Position numbers and translations under genes: made by a program
The notes under the pieces: model-generated
Database searches by the model: none
Seen by the model: only the letters and a program-made list of their open reading frames with translations
What the model was told of the DNA's origin: nothing
In this document: positions 1 to 6,690 of the stretch, piece by piece
Numbering within the stretch: position 1 is the stretch's first letter
Layout: each line of letters starts with the position of its first letter
Source of the DNA: Prosthecobacter debontii
GTDB lineage: Bacteria; Verrucomicrobiota; Verrucomicrobiia; Verrucomicrobiales; Verrucomicrobiaceae
Direction of reading: 5' to 3'
NCBI RefSeq assembly: GCF_900167535.1
Contig: NZ_FUYE01000021.1
Span: 61,641-111,634 of the forward strand
DNA length: 49,994 bases

Positions 1-306
1 GATGAAAGCAGCTACGGGGCGGATCATCCAGAGGTGGCCCGTGACCTCAATAATCTGGCTTTGTTGCTGCAGGCGACGAACCAACTGGGGGAGGCGGAGC
101 CGCTGATGCGGCGGATGGTGGTGATCTTTTTGAAGTTCTTTGCCAGCACGGGGCATCCGCATCCACATTGGGAGGCTGCGATAAGGAACTATGTCGCTCT
201 GTTGCGGGAGATGGGGCGGACGGAGGAGGAGATTCCGGAGAAACTGCGGAAAGCAGCAGATGAGGCGGGGGGGAACTCAAGGAGTGAGGGCATTTTGCCC
301 TCTTGA
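1..306 (+). CDS. C-terminal part of a tetratricopeptide-repeat protein
   Basis: The frame is open from base 1 and ends at a TGA at 304-306, so the 5' end lies outside the window. The first residues read DESSYGADHPEVARDLNNLA, followed by LLLQATNQLGEAEPLMRRM. This is the kinesin-light-chain type of TPR, in which a 'GxxHPxVAxxLNNLAxLL' helix precedes a 'GxxxEAEPLxxRA' helix. Only about one and a half repeats are visible, and the last ~30 residues are a charged tail. Such repeats mediate protein-protein contacts. The catalytic or effector domain, if any, is not in view, so no function can be given. The gene faces the metalloprotease gene across a 590-bp structured gap. Confidence 0.8.
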   Translation, partial: DESSYGADHPEVARDLNNLALLLQATNQLGEAEPLMRRMVVIFLKFFASTGHPHPHWEAAIRNYVALLREMGRTEEEIPEKLRKAADEAGGNSRSEGILPS

Positions 307-367
307 GGACGGCAGGATCGAGGCCATCGCGGGAGGGGGCGTTTCATGCCGGGGGAGGTCTGCGTGG

Positions 368-433
368 GCGCGGCAGCGTCCTGGAGTGCGGTGGCAGAGA
401 AGCCGGTGCTCCGGCTTCGGCGACACCGCTCGC
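368..433 (+). repeat. Structured hairpin repeat, copy A (inverted relative to copy B)
   Basis: This ~66-bp element has an outer stem GCGGTG (388-393) with CACCGC (424-429) and an inner 8-bp stem GAAGCCGG (399-406) with CCGGCTTC (411-418). It matches the reverse complement of 531-600 in its flanks and outer stem. The inner stem has a different sequence but is still perfectly paired. It lies between convergent genes and I see no coding potential in it. Confidence 0.75.
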
Positions 434-530
434 GTGGGCTCTAGCGGCAGCCTCGGGCGGGGAGGTCTTGGTAAGCGGATGGAGCGGGCTCTGGAGACGG
501 AGGGGTCGGGGGCGGATAGGCTCGCTCCGA

Positions 531-600
531 CACGAGCGGTGTCGTCGAGGCAAGTGTTGCTCTTGCCTCTTTGCCACCGCACTCCGGACGCTTCGCGCGG
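531..600 (-). repeat. Structured hairpin repeat, copy B
   Basis: This is the inverted partner of 368-433. The outer stem GCGGTG (536-541) with CACCGC (575-580) is conserved. The inner stem is GAGGCAAG (547-554) with CTTGCCTC (562-569), so several base pairs have changed on both sides relative to copy A. The flanks (GGAGTGCGG and GCGTCC on the reverse strand) align with copy A with few gaps. Confidence 0.75.
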
Positions 601-618
601 CCACTGGAGCGTAAGCGG

Positions 619-720
619 CCCAAGTAGCGCGGTCAGGCTCTGACCGCTCGGGGGAGGGAAGGTGCGGGAATCGGTGGCGTTTCTGGATCCTGCAGCTGGG
701 GCCCAGCTGCGCTACTTGGG
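619..720. repeat. Nested palindromes between a 12-bp inverted repeat
   Basis: CCCAAGTAGCGC (619-630) is perfectly complementary to GCGCTACTTGGG (709-720). Between or overlapping these arms are two further hairpins: GCGGTCAG/CTGACCGC (629-636/640-647) and GCAGCTGGG/CCCAGCTGC (692-700/702-710). The remainder of 307-892 holds no credible gene. It is GC-rich and made largely of such structures. Confidence 0.7.
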
Positions 721-892
721 GCTGTCGCGTGCCGTGGGCCGCGTCCTCGCGGAGCACCGTTCTCGGAGGTGGTTTGCGGGAGGAAGATGCCCTGGGGAAG
801 TCAGAAATCGGGCGTGAGAACGGATCGCGGCGGGACGCCGCCGACGGCACGCGAGACGCGTGCGCTCCATGAGGGGAGGAGTCGAACCGACT

Positions 893-3607
893 TTACTCGT
901 CCAGCCCACGCTTGATCTTATACTTCAGGAAAGCGGCGTGAGTGGGGGTGGCTTGGAGGGGGGCGGCATCGAGCTTCGCGCGGATGGTCTCGATCTGGCC
1001 AAAGGCGGTGGCCTGGGCGGCGGGAAGGTAGCTGCTGCTGTTCACGATGCGCAGCAGGCGATCCACATACTCGCTCTGGAGATCCTGACGCAGGCTGCCG
1101 GGGCCGGTGGCGGGGTCGCCCTCGAAGATGGCCTGAGTGAGGCTGCTCATGACTTGGCCCAGAGGCACTTCGTTACCATAGAGGGCGGTATCGAGAATGC
1201 GCTTTTGGGTTTCCACATGAGTGAGCTGATCCAGCAGGGACTTTTGGAGTTGGGCGATGCGGTCGTGGATCTTCGGGGCCTCGTCTTCCTTGAAGAAATC
1301 AAAGCCACGCCGCTGCTGCTGGAGATGGGCCACCAGATCGGCAGGGAGCACCCAGGCATCGGGGGCGAAGGCATATTTGGTTAGGGCGGCGAGGGCGGCT
1401 TCCTGGCGGGCTTTATCGACGGGTGTGTATGGTTTCACCTGTGGGGCTTGGCCCACGAAGCCGCGCTCGACATACACGCCCCCGATGTAGCGTGACATGG
1501 AGACGAGAGCATCGGCTGATTCACGGGTAAGGGTGACATAGGCCTGGGTGAGGTTGTGCCAGCTCTCGTTCGGGCGGGGTTGTTTGGTGAGGAGGGTGCT
1601 CAGTTTCTCCCGCACGAGTTCACAACGCTGGATGCCGTAGGTGACGGGGTCGGAACTCATGTCATAAATCATGGCGCGGGGATCGATGCCCTTACCGGCG
1701 CGGCGCATGTCGTCGGCATCGTTGGCAAAAGCGAGCTCGGGCTGATGCGACCGCGCAGCGATCTTTTGCAGGCGCTTCTGTTCCTCAAGGGGGTCCTCCA
1801 GAGACTCGCTATAACCATATTCAATGGCCCAATGATCATAGGGGCCGGGTTTGGTGATGTAGTATTCACCTTGAGGCACGCCCGTGGGGGCGATGTTGGC
1901 GGGCATGTAATCCATCACAGATCCGGTGAGGCCGGTCTTGGAGGTGATCTCCTTCTGATGGATGGTGACGGGATCGTAGAGCTGACTGGCGCGGAAGTTG
2001 TGGTTGAGGCCGAGGGTGTGGCCGACTTCATGGAGGATGAGTTTGGTCAATGCTTGACGGGTCAGTTCCTTCATCTCGACGTCAGAGGCGGCGCGCAAAC
2101 GCAATGAGGTGTTGCCGAAGAGCAGGCCCTGCTGAGCAAACTTGGCATCGAAGCACAGCTGCGGATCTTTGCCGGGGAGGGAGAGGCTGGTGTCGTCTTC
2201 CTTGGAAGCGAGCCCGAGCTCTCCAAATAGGGACTGGCTGCGCAGGCGATTGGTTAGGAAGCTGAACTCCAGCATGATATCCGCACCGAGGATCTGGCCG
2301 GTGCGCGGATTGACAAAGCTGGGGCCATAACCACCGAAGGGGGGATTGGGCGAAGAGGTCCAGCGGAGCACGTTGTAGTTGATATCGCCTGCATCCCAGG
2401 TGGCGTTGTCGGGTTGCTGTTTGACGACGAGGGCGTCTTTGAAGCCGGCGGTTTCAAAGGCTTCGTTCCATTTGAGGGTGGCTTGGCGGATCAGGTCGCG
2501 CAACTCCAGGGGAGTGGTGTTTTCGATCCAAAAGACGATGGGCTGCACGGGTTCACTGAGCTTGGTGCCGGGCTTTTGTTTGACCAAGTTCCAGCGATGA
2601 ATAACATCCCGATACGGGGTCGGTTCGATGCTGGTCATGTCGGTCACTTGGGTGGAGAAATAACCGATGCGGGGATCATCGAAGCGTGGTTTGAAGTCAT
2701 TGTTAGGCAGGCGGATCAGGTGATGCTGAACACGGATGCTGATGTAGCGCGGGTCGGTGACTTCATCGGCTTTGATCTTGTCGTCATTGGCCCAGGTGGG
2801 GGTGGCGTTTTCATACACATACTCGACCACGATGGAGGCGTTGTCGGGATAGCTGTGGAGGTCTTGGATCTTGGTCTTGGTGTCGGAGAGCTTGCCTAGC
2901 ACGGCCTTGCTGCCCTCAGGGCCACCGGGATATTTCACCATGAGCAGTGTTTCCTTGAGAAAGAGGCTGCTGGCGGAGATGAGGTAGCCATTGCTGTCTT
3001 CCGCCACGATGGCTTCGTTGGCGAGGATAGCATTCGTGGTGTTGGCGCTGGAGGCGCGGGAGAGCGCGTTTTGCGGGTCGAAGTAAAACGCGGTGTTGAT
3101 GCCGATGAACTCGATGCGATCAAAGTTCCGGCCTAACTTAAAGATGCGTTCCTGACCATATTGACCGCGGTTGTGTCCGGCTTGAACCACGCCATCCACG
3201 GTCTGGCTGAAATGGATGTATTCAGGTCCGATCTGATCCTTGCGGATGAAGAGGTGCACGGTGCCTTTTTCGGGGTCTTGGAAGAAATCGAAGAGTCCTC
3301 GAATCTGCCGATGGCCCTTGATCACTTCAGCGACGGTCTTCTTTTTCGCCGGTGTGGTGGTCGCGGTCTTGGCAGGCTCATCGGCCTTCTTGTCAGGCAC
3401 CTTCTCAGGCTCGGGTGCCTTGGTCGGCTCAGGTTTGGGTGCGGGGACTGGGTCCGGCTTAGGTGGATTGGGCACCGGTGGGGTGGGACCTGAGGGAGGC
3501 GGCTGCGGCTGAGGCGTCGGTTTCGGCTCGGGGGAAGGGGCTGGCTTGGGATCGGCTGCGAGGAGCAGACTGGTCAAACAGACGAGGGAGGTCAGGAGCA
3601 GACGCAT
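893..3607 (-). CDS. Secreted zinc-dependent metalloprotease (DUF5117/DUF4953 type)
   Basis: This 904-residue protein starts with a signal peptide (about residues 1-18), followed by a ~65-residue Pro/Lys/Glu-rich linker (to about 85) and then a DUF5117-like region. The metzincin-type zinc motif HEVGHTLGLNH lies at about 526-536. A likely Met-turn, SVMDYMPANI, follows about 27 residues later. It is therefore expected to be an exported or periplasmic endopeptidase. Its substrate is unknown. Family members of this layout are common in Bacteroidota and Verrucomicrobiota. The proline-rich linker suggests that the catalytic part is held away from a membrane or wall. The ATG at 3605-3607 is the natural start because the signal peptide follows at once, although no good Shine-Dalgarno sequence precedes it. 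A 10-bp perfect hairpin lies 11 bp upstream of the start. trpF is upstream on the same strand. Confidence 0.88.
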   Translation of the reverse strand: MRLLLTSLVCLTSLLLAADPKPAPSPEPKPTPQPQPPPSGPTPPVPNPPKPDPVPAPKPEPTKAPEPEKVPDKKADEPAKTATTTPAKKKTVAEVIKGHRQIRGLFDFFQDPEKGTVHLFIRKDQIGPEYIHFSQTVDGVVQAGHNRGQYGQERIFKLGRNFDRIEFIGINTAFYFDPQNALSRASSANTTNAILANEAIVAEDSNGYLISASSLFLKETLLMVKYPGGPEGSKAVLGKLSDTKTKIQDLHSYPDNASIVVEYVYENATPTWANDDKIKADEVTDPRYISIRVQHHLIRLPNNDFKPRFDDPRIGYFSTQVTDMTSIEPTPYRDVIHRWNLVKQKPGTKLSEPVQPIVFWIENTTPLELRDLIRQATLKWNEAFETAGFKDALVVKQQPDNATWDAGDINYNVLRWTSSPNPPFGGYGPSFVNPRTGQILGADIMLEFSFLTNRLRSQSLFGELGLASKEDDTSLSLPGKDPQLCFDAKFAQQGLLFGNTSLRLRAASDVEMKELTRQALTKLILHEVGHTLGLNHNFRASQLYDPVTIHQKEITSKTGLTGSVMDYMPANIAPTGVPQGEYYITKPGPYDHWAIEYGYSESLEDPLEEQKRLQKIAARSHQPELAFANDADDMRRAGKGIDPRAMIYDMSSDPVTYGIQRCELVREKLSTLLTKQPRPNESWHNLTQAYVTLTRESADALVSMSRYIGGVYVERGFVGQAPQVKPYTPVDKARQEAALAALTKYAFAPDAWVLPADLVAHLQQQRRGFDFFKEDEAPKIHDRIAQLQKSLLDQLTHVETQKRILDTALYGNEVPLGQVMSSLTQAIFEGDPATGPGSLRQDLQSEYVDRLLRIVNSSSYLPAAQATAFGQIETIRAKLDAAPLQATPTHAAFLKYKIKRGLDE

Positions 3608-3617
3608 GGTGGTTCTG

Positions 3618-3643
3618 GAGAAACGCAGCAGCCTGCGTTTCTC
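3618..3643 (-). other. Perfect hairpin between trpF and the metalloprotease gene
   Basis: GAGAAACGCA (3618-3627) pairs perfectly with TGCGTTTCTC (3634-3643) around a 6-nt loop. It is 48 bp after the trpF stop and 11 bp before the protease start codon. No T-run follows on either strand, so it is not a classical intrinsic terminator. A processing site, leader structure or Rho-linked barrier is possible. Confidence 0.6.
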
Positions 3644-3691
3644 TTGGGTCCTGTTTAAAGGAAGTTCTGATTCATTCTTCCTTCTTGCAGA

Positions 3692-4342
3692 TCAGCCCTG
3701 CTTGGCCTGGAGAATGAACTCTTCCACCAAGACGAGATCTTTGATCCCGGGAAAGGACTCCACTCCGCTGGCGACATCCACTGCGACTGGATGGGTGCGC
3801 CGGACGGCCTCATGCACATTTCCCGGTGTGAGTCCCCCAGAGAGGATGATTTTCTTCTGGGGGAAGCGTTGCTGGGCCAGCACGGCGAGCTCCCAGGGGA
3901 AGGTCTCTCCCGCTCCGCCGTAGAGGCCGGGGTTGTAGGCATCCAAGAGGATGGTTTCACAGGCGTAATCGCCGATTTGGTCCAGGGAATGCTCGTCTCG
4001 AACCTGCAGGGCTTTGATAACCTGGGCACCGGCGTCCATCAGGAACTGCACCTCTGCAGGGGACTCATCGCCGTGGAGTTGCAAGATGTGGACGAGATTC
4101 TCCTTCAGCAAGGTGTCCAGGAGAGCGGGCTCGGGATTCACCATCACTGCGACGAGGGTGGTGAGGTCTTTCACGGCAGGCAACCAAGTGGCGGCTTGCT
4201 CGACGGGGAGATAACGTTTGGACTTGGGCCAAAAATTGATCCCCAAAGCATCTGCCCCGAGGGCAATGATATCTCGGGCTTGCTGTTCTTGCGTAAGACC
4301 ACAGATTTTAACGGCTGGGGAGATGGCGGAGTCAGGAAACAT
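3692..4342 (-). CDS. trpF: Phosphoribosylanthranilate isomerase
   Basis: TrpF converts N-(5'-phosphoribosyl)anthranilate to the carboxyphenylamino-deoxyribulose phosphate, a cytosolic step of tryptophan synthesis. The 216-residue length fits a stand-alone (beta/alpha)8 TrpF. The signature KICGLT is at residues 12-17, with Cys14 as the expected catalytic base. LHGDE is near 89, LLDAYNPG carries the catalytic Asp134, and the C-terminal phosphate-binding loop reads SGGLTPGNV followed by DVASGVE. No other trp gene is nearby, so it is separated from the rest of the pathway here. The start ATG at 4342 gives the usual short lead before the first beta strand. Confidence 0.95.
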   Translation of the reverse strand: MFPDSAISPAVKICGLTQEQQARDIIALGADALGINFWPKSKRYLPVEQAATWLPAVKDLTTLVAVMVNPEPALLDTLLKENLVHILQLHGDESPAEVQFLMDAGAQVIKALQVRDEHSLDQIGDYACETILLDAYNPGLYGGAGETFPWELAVLAQQRFPQKKIILSGGLTPGNVHEAVRRTHPVAVDVASGVESFPGIKDLVLVEEFILQAKQG

Positions 4343-4410
4343 GCGACAAGGGAGCGGAAGAACGCGGTAAAGAACTTTCCAATGTAAAGAACCTGTTTAC
4401 CATTCTCAGG

Positions 4411-4439
4411 TTTACAATCTCATTCAAGCGGCATAAAAG
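4411..4439 (+). promoter_or_regulatory. Possible promoter for the ExbB/ExbD operon
   Basis: TTTACA (4411-4416) and TAAAAG (4434-4439) are separated by 17 bp. The -35 box matches the sigma70 consensus at 5 of 6 positions and the -10 box at 4 of 6. It would give a leader of about 60 nt before the ATG at 4508. This is a by-eye match only. Confidence 0.3.
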
Positions 4440-4479
4440 ATGCTGATATTCAGGGAGAAGTGCATTTTGCGCGACCCCA

Positions 4480-4495
4480 GTGTCAGCACTGACAC
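4480..4495. promoter_or_regulatory. 16-bp palindrome just upstream of the ExbB-like start
   Basis: GTGTCAG and CTGACAC flank a 2-bp centre and end 12 bp before the ATG at 4508. The symmetry and position suit either an operator or a short leader hairpin that could affect translation of the first gene. No regulator is identifiable. Confidence 0.45.
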
Positions 4496-4507
4496 CTACG
4501 CATCGAC

Positions 4508-5206
4508 ATGACTGAACTGATTTCAAAAGGAGGACCTCTGGTGTGGCTATTGATGGCCTGCATGGGATTCTCCATTGCCATTTTCTTAGAGAGGCTCGCT
4601 TATTATCATCGGGTGAGCATGAATATTGGGGAGTTTTTAGCCGGATTGGCGGCTCTGATTCGGAAGCGCAATTTTGCAGAAGCCCTCCAGGAAGCTCTGG
4701 CCACCCGTGTGCCTGCGGGGCGCGTGATCCATGCGGCTTTGCTGCGGCATCACGCTCCGCGTGAGCAACTGAAAGAAATTGTGCAAGAAGCGGGCCAACT
4801 CGAAGTGCCCCGCCTGGAGCGCTACCTGGGCATTTTGAATGCCATCGCCCATGTGGGACCTTTGGTAGGCTTGCTGGGGACGATGATTGGTCTGCTGGAC
4901 AGCTTTACCAATCTTTCCTCCGCCAATGGCGTGACTACGCCTGCGGAAGTGGCTCATGGGGTCTATCAAAGTCTCATCACCTCAGCTTTGGGTCTGGTGG
5001 TGGCTATCCCTGCTTATCTCTGCTATGCCTTCCTCACGGCACGGTCCCGTTCCATCATGCATGATCTGGAACGTGCTGGGGTGGAGATCGTGAACTTGAT
5101 CGAGGATGCGAAGATGACCGACAACATCGTCGAATTCCGTCAGGCCGCCATGGATGAGAGTGGATCGGCCCCATCGAAAGGACGTTCTCGCGGCCAGCGT
5201 GCTTGA
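4508..5206 (+). CDS. MotA/TolQ/ExbB-family proton-channel protein
   Basis: This inner-membrane channel subunit of ExbB/TolQ type is 232 residues long, normal for the family. Three membrane segments are visible: about 10-32, about 117-140 containing the conserved PLVGLLGTMIGLLDSF, and about 158-180 containing SALGLVVAIPAY. The central soluble region between the first two is typical. The threonine of the GTMIG helix is present. At the position of the second conserved channel threonine in E. coli ExbB, the sequence reads ITSAL, that is Thr-Ser rather than Ala-Thr. The gene heads an operon with an ExbD-like, a TonB-like and a zinc-ribbon gene, so it is expected to form the stator of an energy-transducing complex. 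Whether it is ExbB or TolQ cannot be decided. Confidence 0.9.
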   Translation: MTELISKGGPLVWLLMACMGFSIAIFLERLAYYHRVSMNIGEFLAGLAALIRKRNFAEALQEALATRVPAGRVIHAALLRHHAPREQLKEIVQEAGQLEVPRLERYLGILNAIAHVGPLVGLLGTMIGLLDSFTNLSSANGVTTPAEVAHGVYQSLITSALGLVVAIPAYLCYAFLTARSRSIMHDLERAGVEIVNLIEDAKMTDNIVEFRQAAMDESGSAPSKGRSRGQRA

Positions 5207-5239
5207 AGCCGACCACGGATAGGTCCATCATCCTGCCTG

Positions 5240-5656
5240 ATGAAGCTTGAAAGCCATCTGCCGAGGCAAAGTCCCTGGCTCTATATCACGCCGCTGCTGA
5301 ATGCTATTCTGCTGCTGCTGGTGTATTTCCTATTCAGCAGTGGTTTCGTCATTCAGTCAGGCATTACGGTGGAAAAACCCCGCTCCTCCAGCCGTCTGAC
5401 AGGTTTTGACCGGGCTCACATCATCACACTGGCTCCAGGAAATGAGGTGCCCATGTACTTTGATGGCAGGCGGGTTTCGTTGGATGAACTGACCCAGAAA
5501 CTGGTGGAAGGTCGCTCTGGTGAGCGGCGCGTGATCATTCATCACGACCGGCAGGCTCCCAGCGGGCGAGTGGTGGAAGTGATCAACCTGGCTCAGGAAC
5601 TAGGTTACGAAGCCGCTATCTCGACGACCCCATCACCGCCTCCTCTGGCCCCATGA
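5240..5656 (+). CDS. ExbD/TolR-like biopolymer transport protein with altered membrane Asp
   Basis: The 138-residue protein has one N-terminal membrane helix (about 16-38) and a periplasmic domain with the ExbD/TolR pattern: LDELTQKL, then RRVIIHHDRQAPSGRVVEVI, then LGYEAAIS. The family normally has 'P-x-x-D' at the start of the helix (ExbD Asp25, TolR Asp23), and that aspartate is needed for proton-driven work. Here the equivalent stretch is TPLLNAILLLL, with Asn21 (codon AAT) at that position. The gene follows the ExbB-like gene by 33 bp, and its TGA overlaps the ATG of the TonB-like gene. It may be a non-conducting variant or may use another acidic group. Confidence 0.85.
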   Translation: MKLESHLPRQSPWLYITPLLNAILLLLVYFLFSSGFVIQSGITVEKPRSSSRLTGFDRAHIITLAPGNEVPMYFDGRRVSLDELTQKLVEGRSGERRVIIHHDRQAPSGRVVEVINLAQELGYEAAISTTPSPPPLAP

Positions 5657-6390
5657 AGCCTGGCTCCCTACTGACCTTCGACTGGCAGGCGCAAGACCGG
5701 AGCTTTATTCGGATGGGATTGGCTATGATCGTGACGGTGGCTGCCTTTGTGGGAATGTTTATCATTTTTCGGGTGGTGACCCCAGAGTCGCGTCCGGTGG
5801 ATGTGCGGCCCCAAAGAGTCGTCCTCCTCAATCCTAATGTGCCCGCAGAACGCGCCTTGATTCATCAGGCGATGGATCGCAGTTTTGGCATCATTCCCAC
5901 TGAGGTGGCGGCGACGGCTCCCGTCAAAGGCCTGAAGACTCCTGATTTTGTGCCCAGCTATGCGCGTCGTGAGCTGAAGCTTCGGCCGCTTCCTTCGGAC
6001 TTGGCGGCCAGCAATCATTCCCGCCCGTTCGCGCTGGAGGTGGATGTGCTGCCGCCTCTCCCTGAGCCGCCTTCTCGGGAGAGTGCGCCGAACGTAATGA
6101 GCCGATTGCAGGCGGTGGTGGATGGTGAACTCAAGACTCGTGCTCCGTTGGGGCGAGTGATTTCAGGCGTGCCTCTTGTCGATGCCACGCGTCCGCGTTT
6201 CCAAGTCGCCGTAGGGCCGCTCGGCCAGGTGTTGATGGCGCTGCCGTTGAATGTCGCGGAGGATTTGGAAATCCATCAGCAACTGCATGCGGCCGTGACC
6301 CAGATGCGTTTCGCTCCGGCTGCTCAGACCGAGTTGCAGTGGGGGCAGGTCAGCTTTGAGTGGGTGAAGGAGAAAGGGGGGAAACCATGA
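5653..6390 (+). CDS. TonB-like single-span membrane protein
   Basis: The protein has 245 residues: a short cytoplasmic start, one membrane helix at about 21-42, then a proline-containing periplasmic stretch and a C-terminal domain. The end of that domain (VAVGPLGQVLMALPL, LHAAVTQMRFAPA) resembles the TonB C-terminal fold pattern of strand, helix and 'W/MxFxP' turn. The classic TonB 'SxxxH' membrane motif is not present, so a histidine-based coupling is not evident. It begins with an ATGA overlap with the ExbD-like gene and ends with an ATGA overlap with the next small gene, which indicates translational coupling. A TonB/TolA-like role is inferred from context rather than from strong similarity. 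Confidence 0.6.
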   Translation: MKPGSLLTFDWQAQDRSFIRMGLAMIVTVAAFVGMFIIFRVVTPESRPVDVRPQRVVLLNPNVPAERALIHQAMDRSFGIIPTEVAATAPVKGLKTPDFVPSYARRELKLRPLPSDLAASNHSRPFALEVDVLPPLPEPPSRESAPNVMSRLQAVVDGELKTRAPLGRVISGVPLVDATRPRFQVAVGPLGQVLMALPLNVAEDLEIHQQLHAAVTQMRFAPAAQTELQWGQVSFEWVKEKGGKP

Positions 6391-6629
6391 TCGGTATCGG
6401 CCTCGCTCCCCTCGTGATGCTGGTGATGCTTATCGGTGTCACCACCATCTGTAGCCTGTGGTTCTATACCTTTTGGCATGAACAACGGCGCGAGACCAAA
6501 CGCCGCCGTATCGCCGTGCTCTGTCGAATTTGCGGATGCACCTATGCCATTCAAAAAAAATCCCCTGCTATAACCGTATGTCCCTCCTGCGGTAGCCGAA
6601 ACGAGCGAGGTGGGTTGCCTCCGATTTGA
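6387..6629 (+). CDS. Small membrane protein with a zinc-ribbon tail
   Basis: The protein has 80 residues. A membrane helix covers about 5-28, followed by a basic stretch (RRETKRRR) and two CxxC pairs, CRICG and CPSCG, about 20 residues apart, which is a zinc-ribbon arrangement. The start at 6387 overlaps the preceding stop (ATGA) and has a strong GGGGGG-type ribosome site upstream (6376-6381). An in-frame start at 6360 is possible but less likely. As the last gene of the ExbB/ExbD/TonB-like operon it may be an assembly or accessory factor. I do not recognise a named family. Confidence 0.7.
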   Translation: MIGIGLAPLVMLVMLIGVTTICSLWFYTFWHEQRRETKRRRIAVLCRICGCTYAIQKKSPAITVCPSCGSRNERGGLPPI

Positions 6630-6690
6630 ATCGCGATCGTAGCTGAACTATCGCTGGTCAAAGTGCTCACTCTTCTGATATGAGGGCGTG

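Noticed and set aside
191..643. Open frames of 100-170 codons on both strands in 190-850
   Set aside because: They run through the hairpin repeats. Their products are Arg/Pro-rich, as expected from translating palindromic GC-rich DNA, with no supported start or family.
1556..2899. Two plus-strand open frames of 160-180 codons inside the metalloprotease gene
   Set aside because: They are antisense to a gene with clear zinc motif and signal peptide, and no family pattern is seen.
4367..4392. Direct repeat GTAAAGAAC (4367-4375 and 4384-4392) upstream of trpF
   Set aside because: Only 9 bp with 17-bp period in a short AT-richer leader; could be a regulator site but is too weak to claim.
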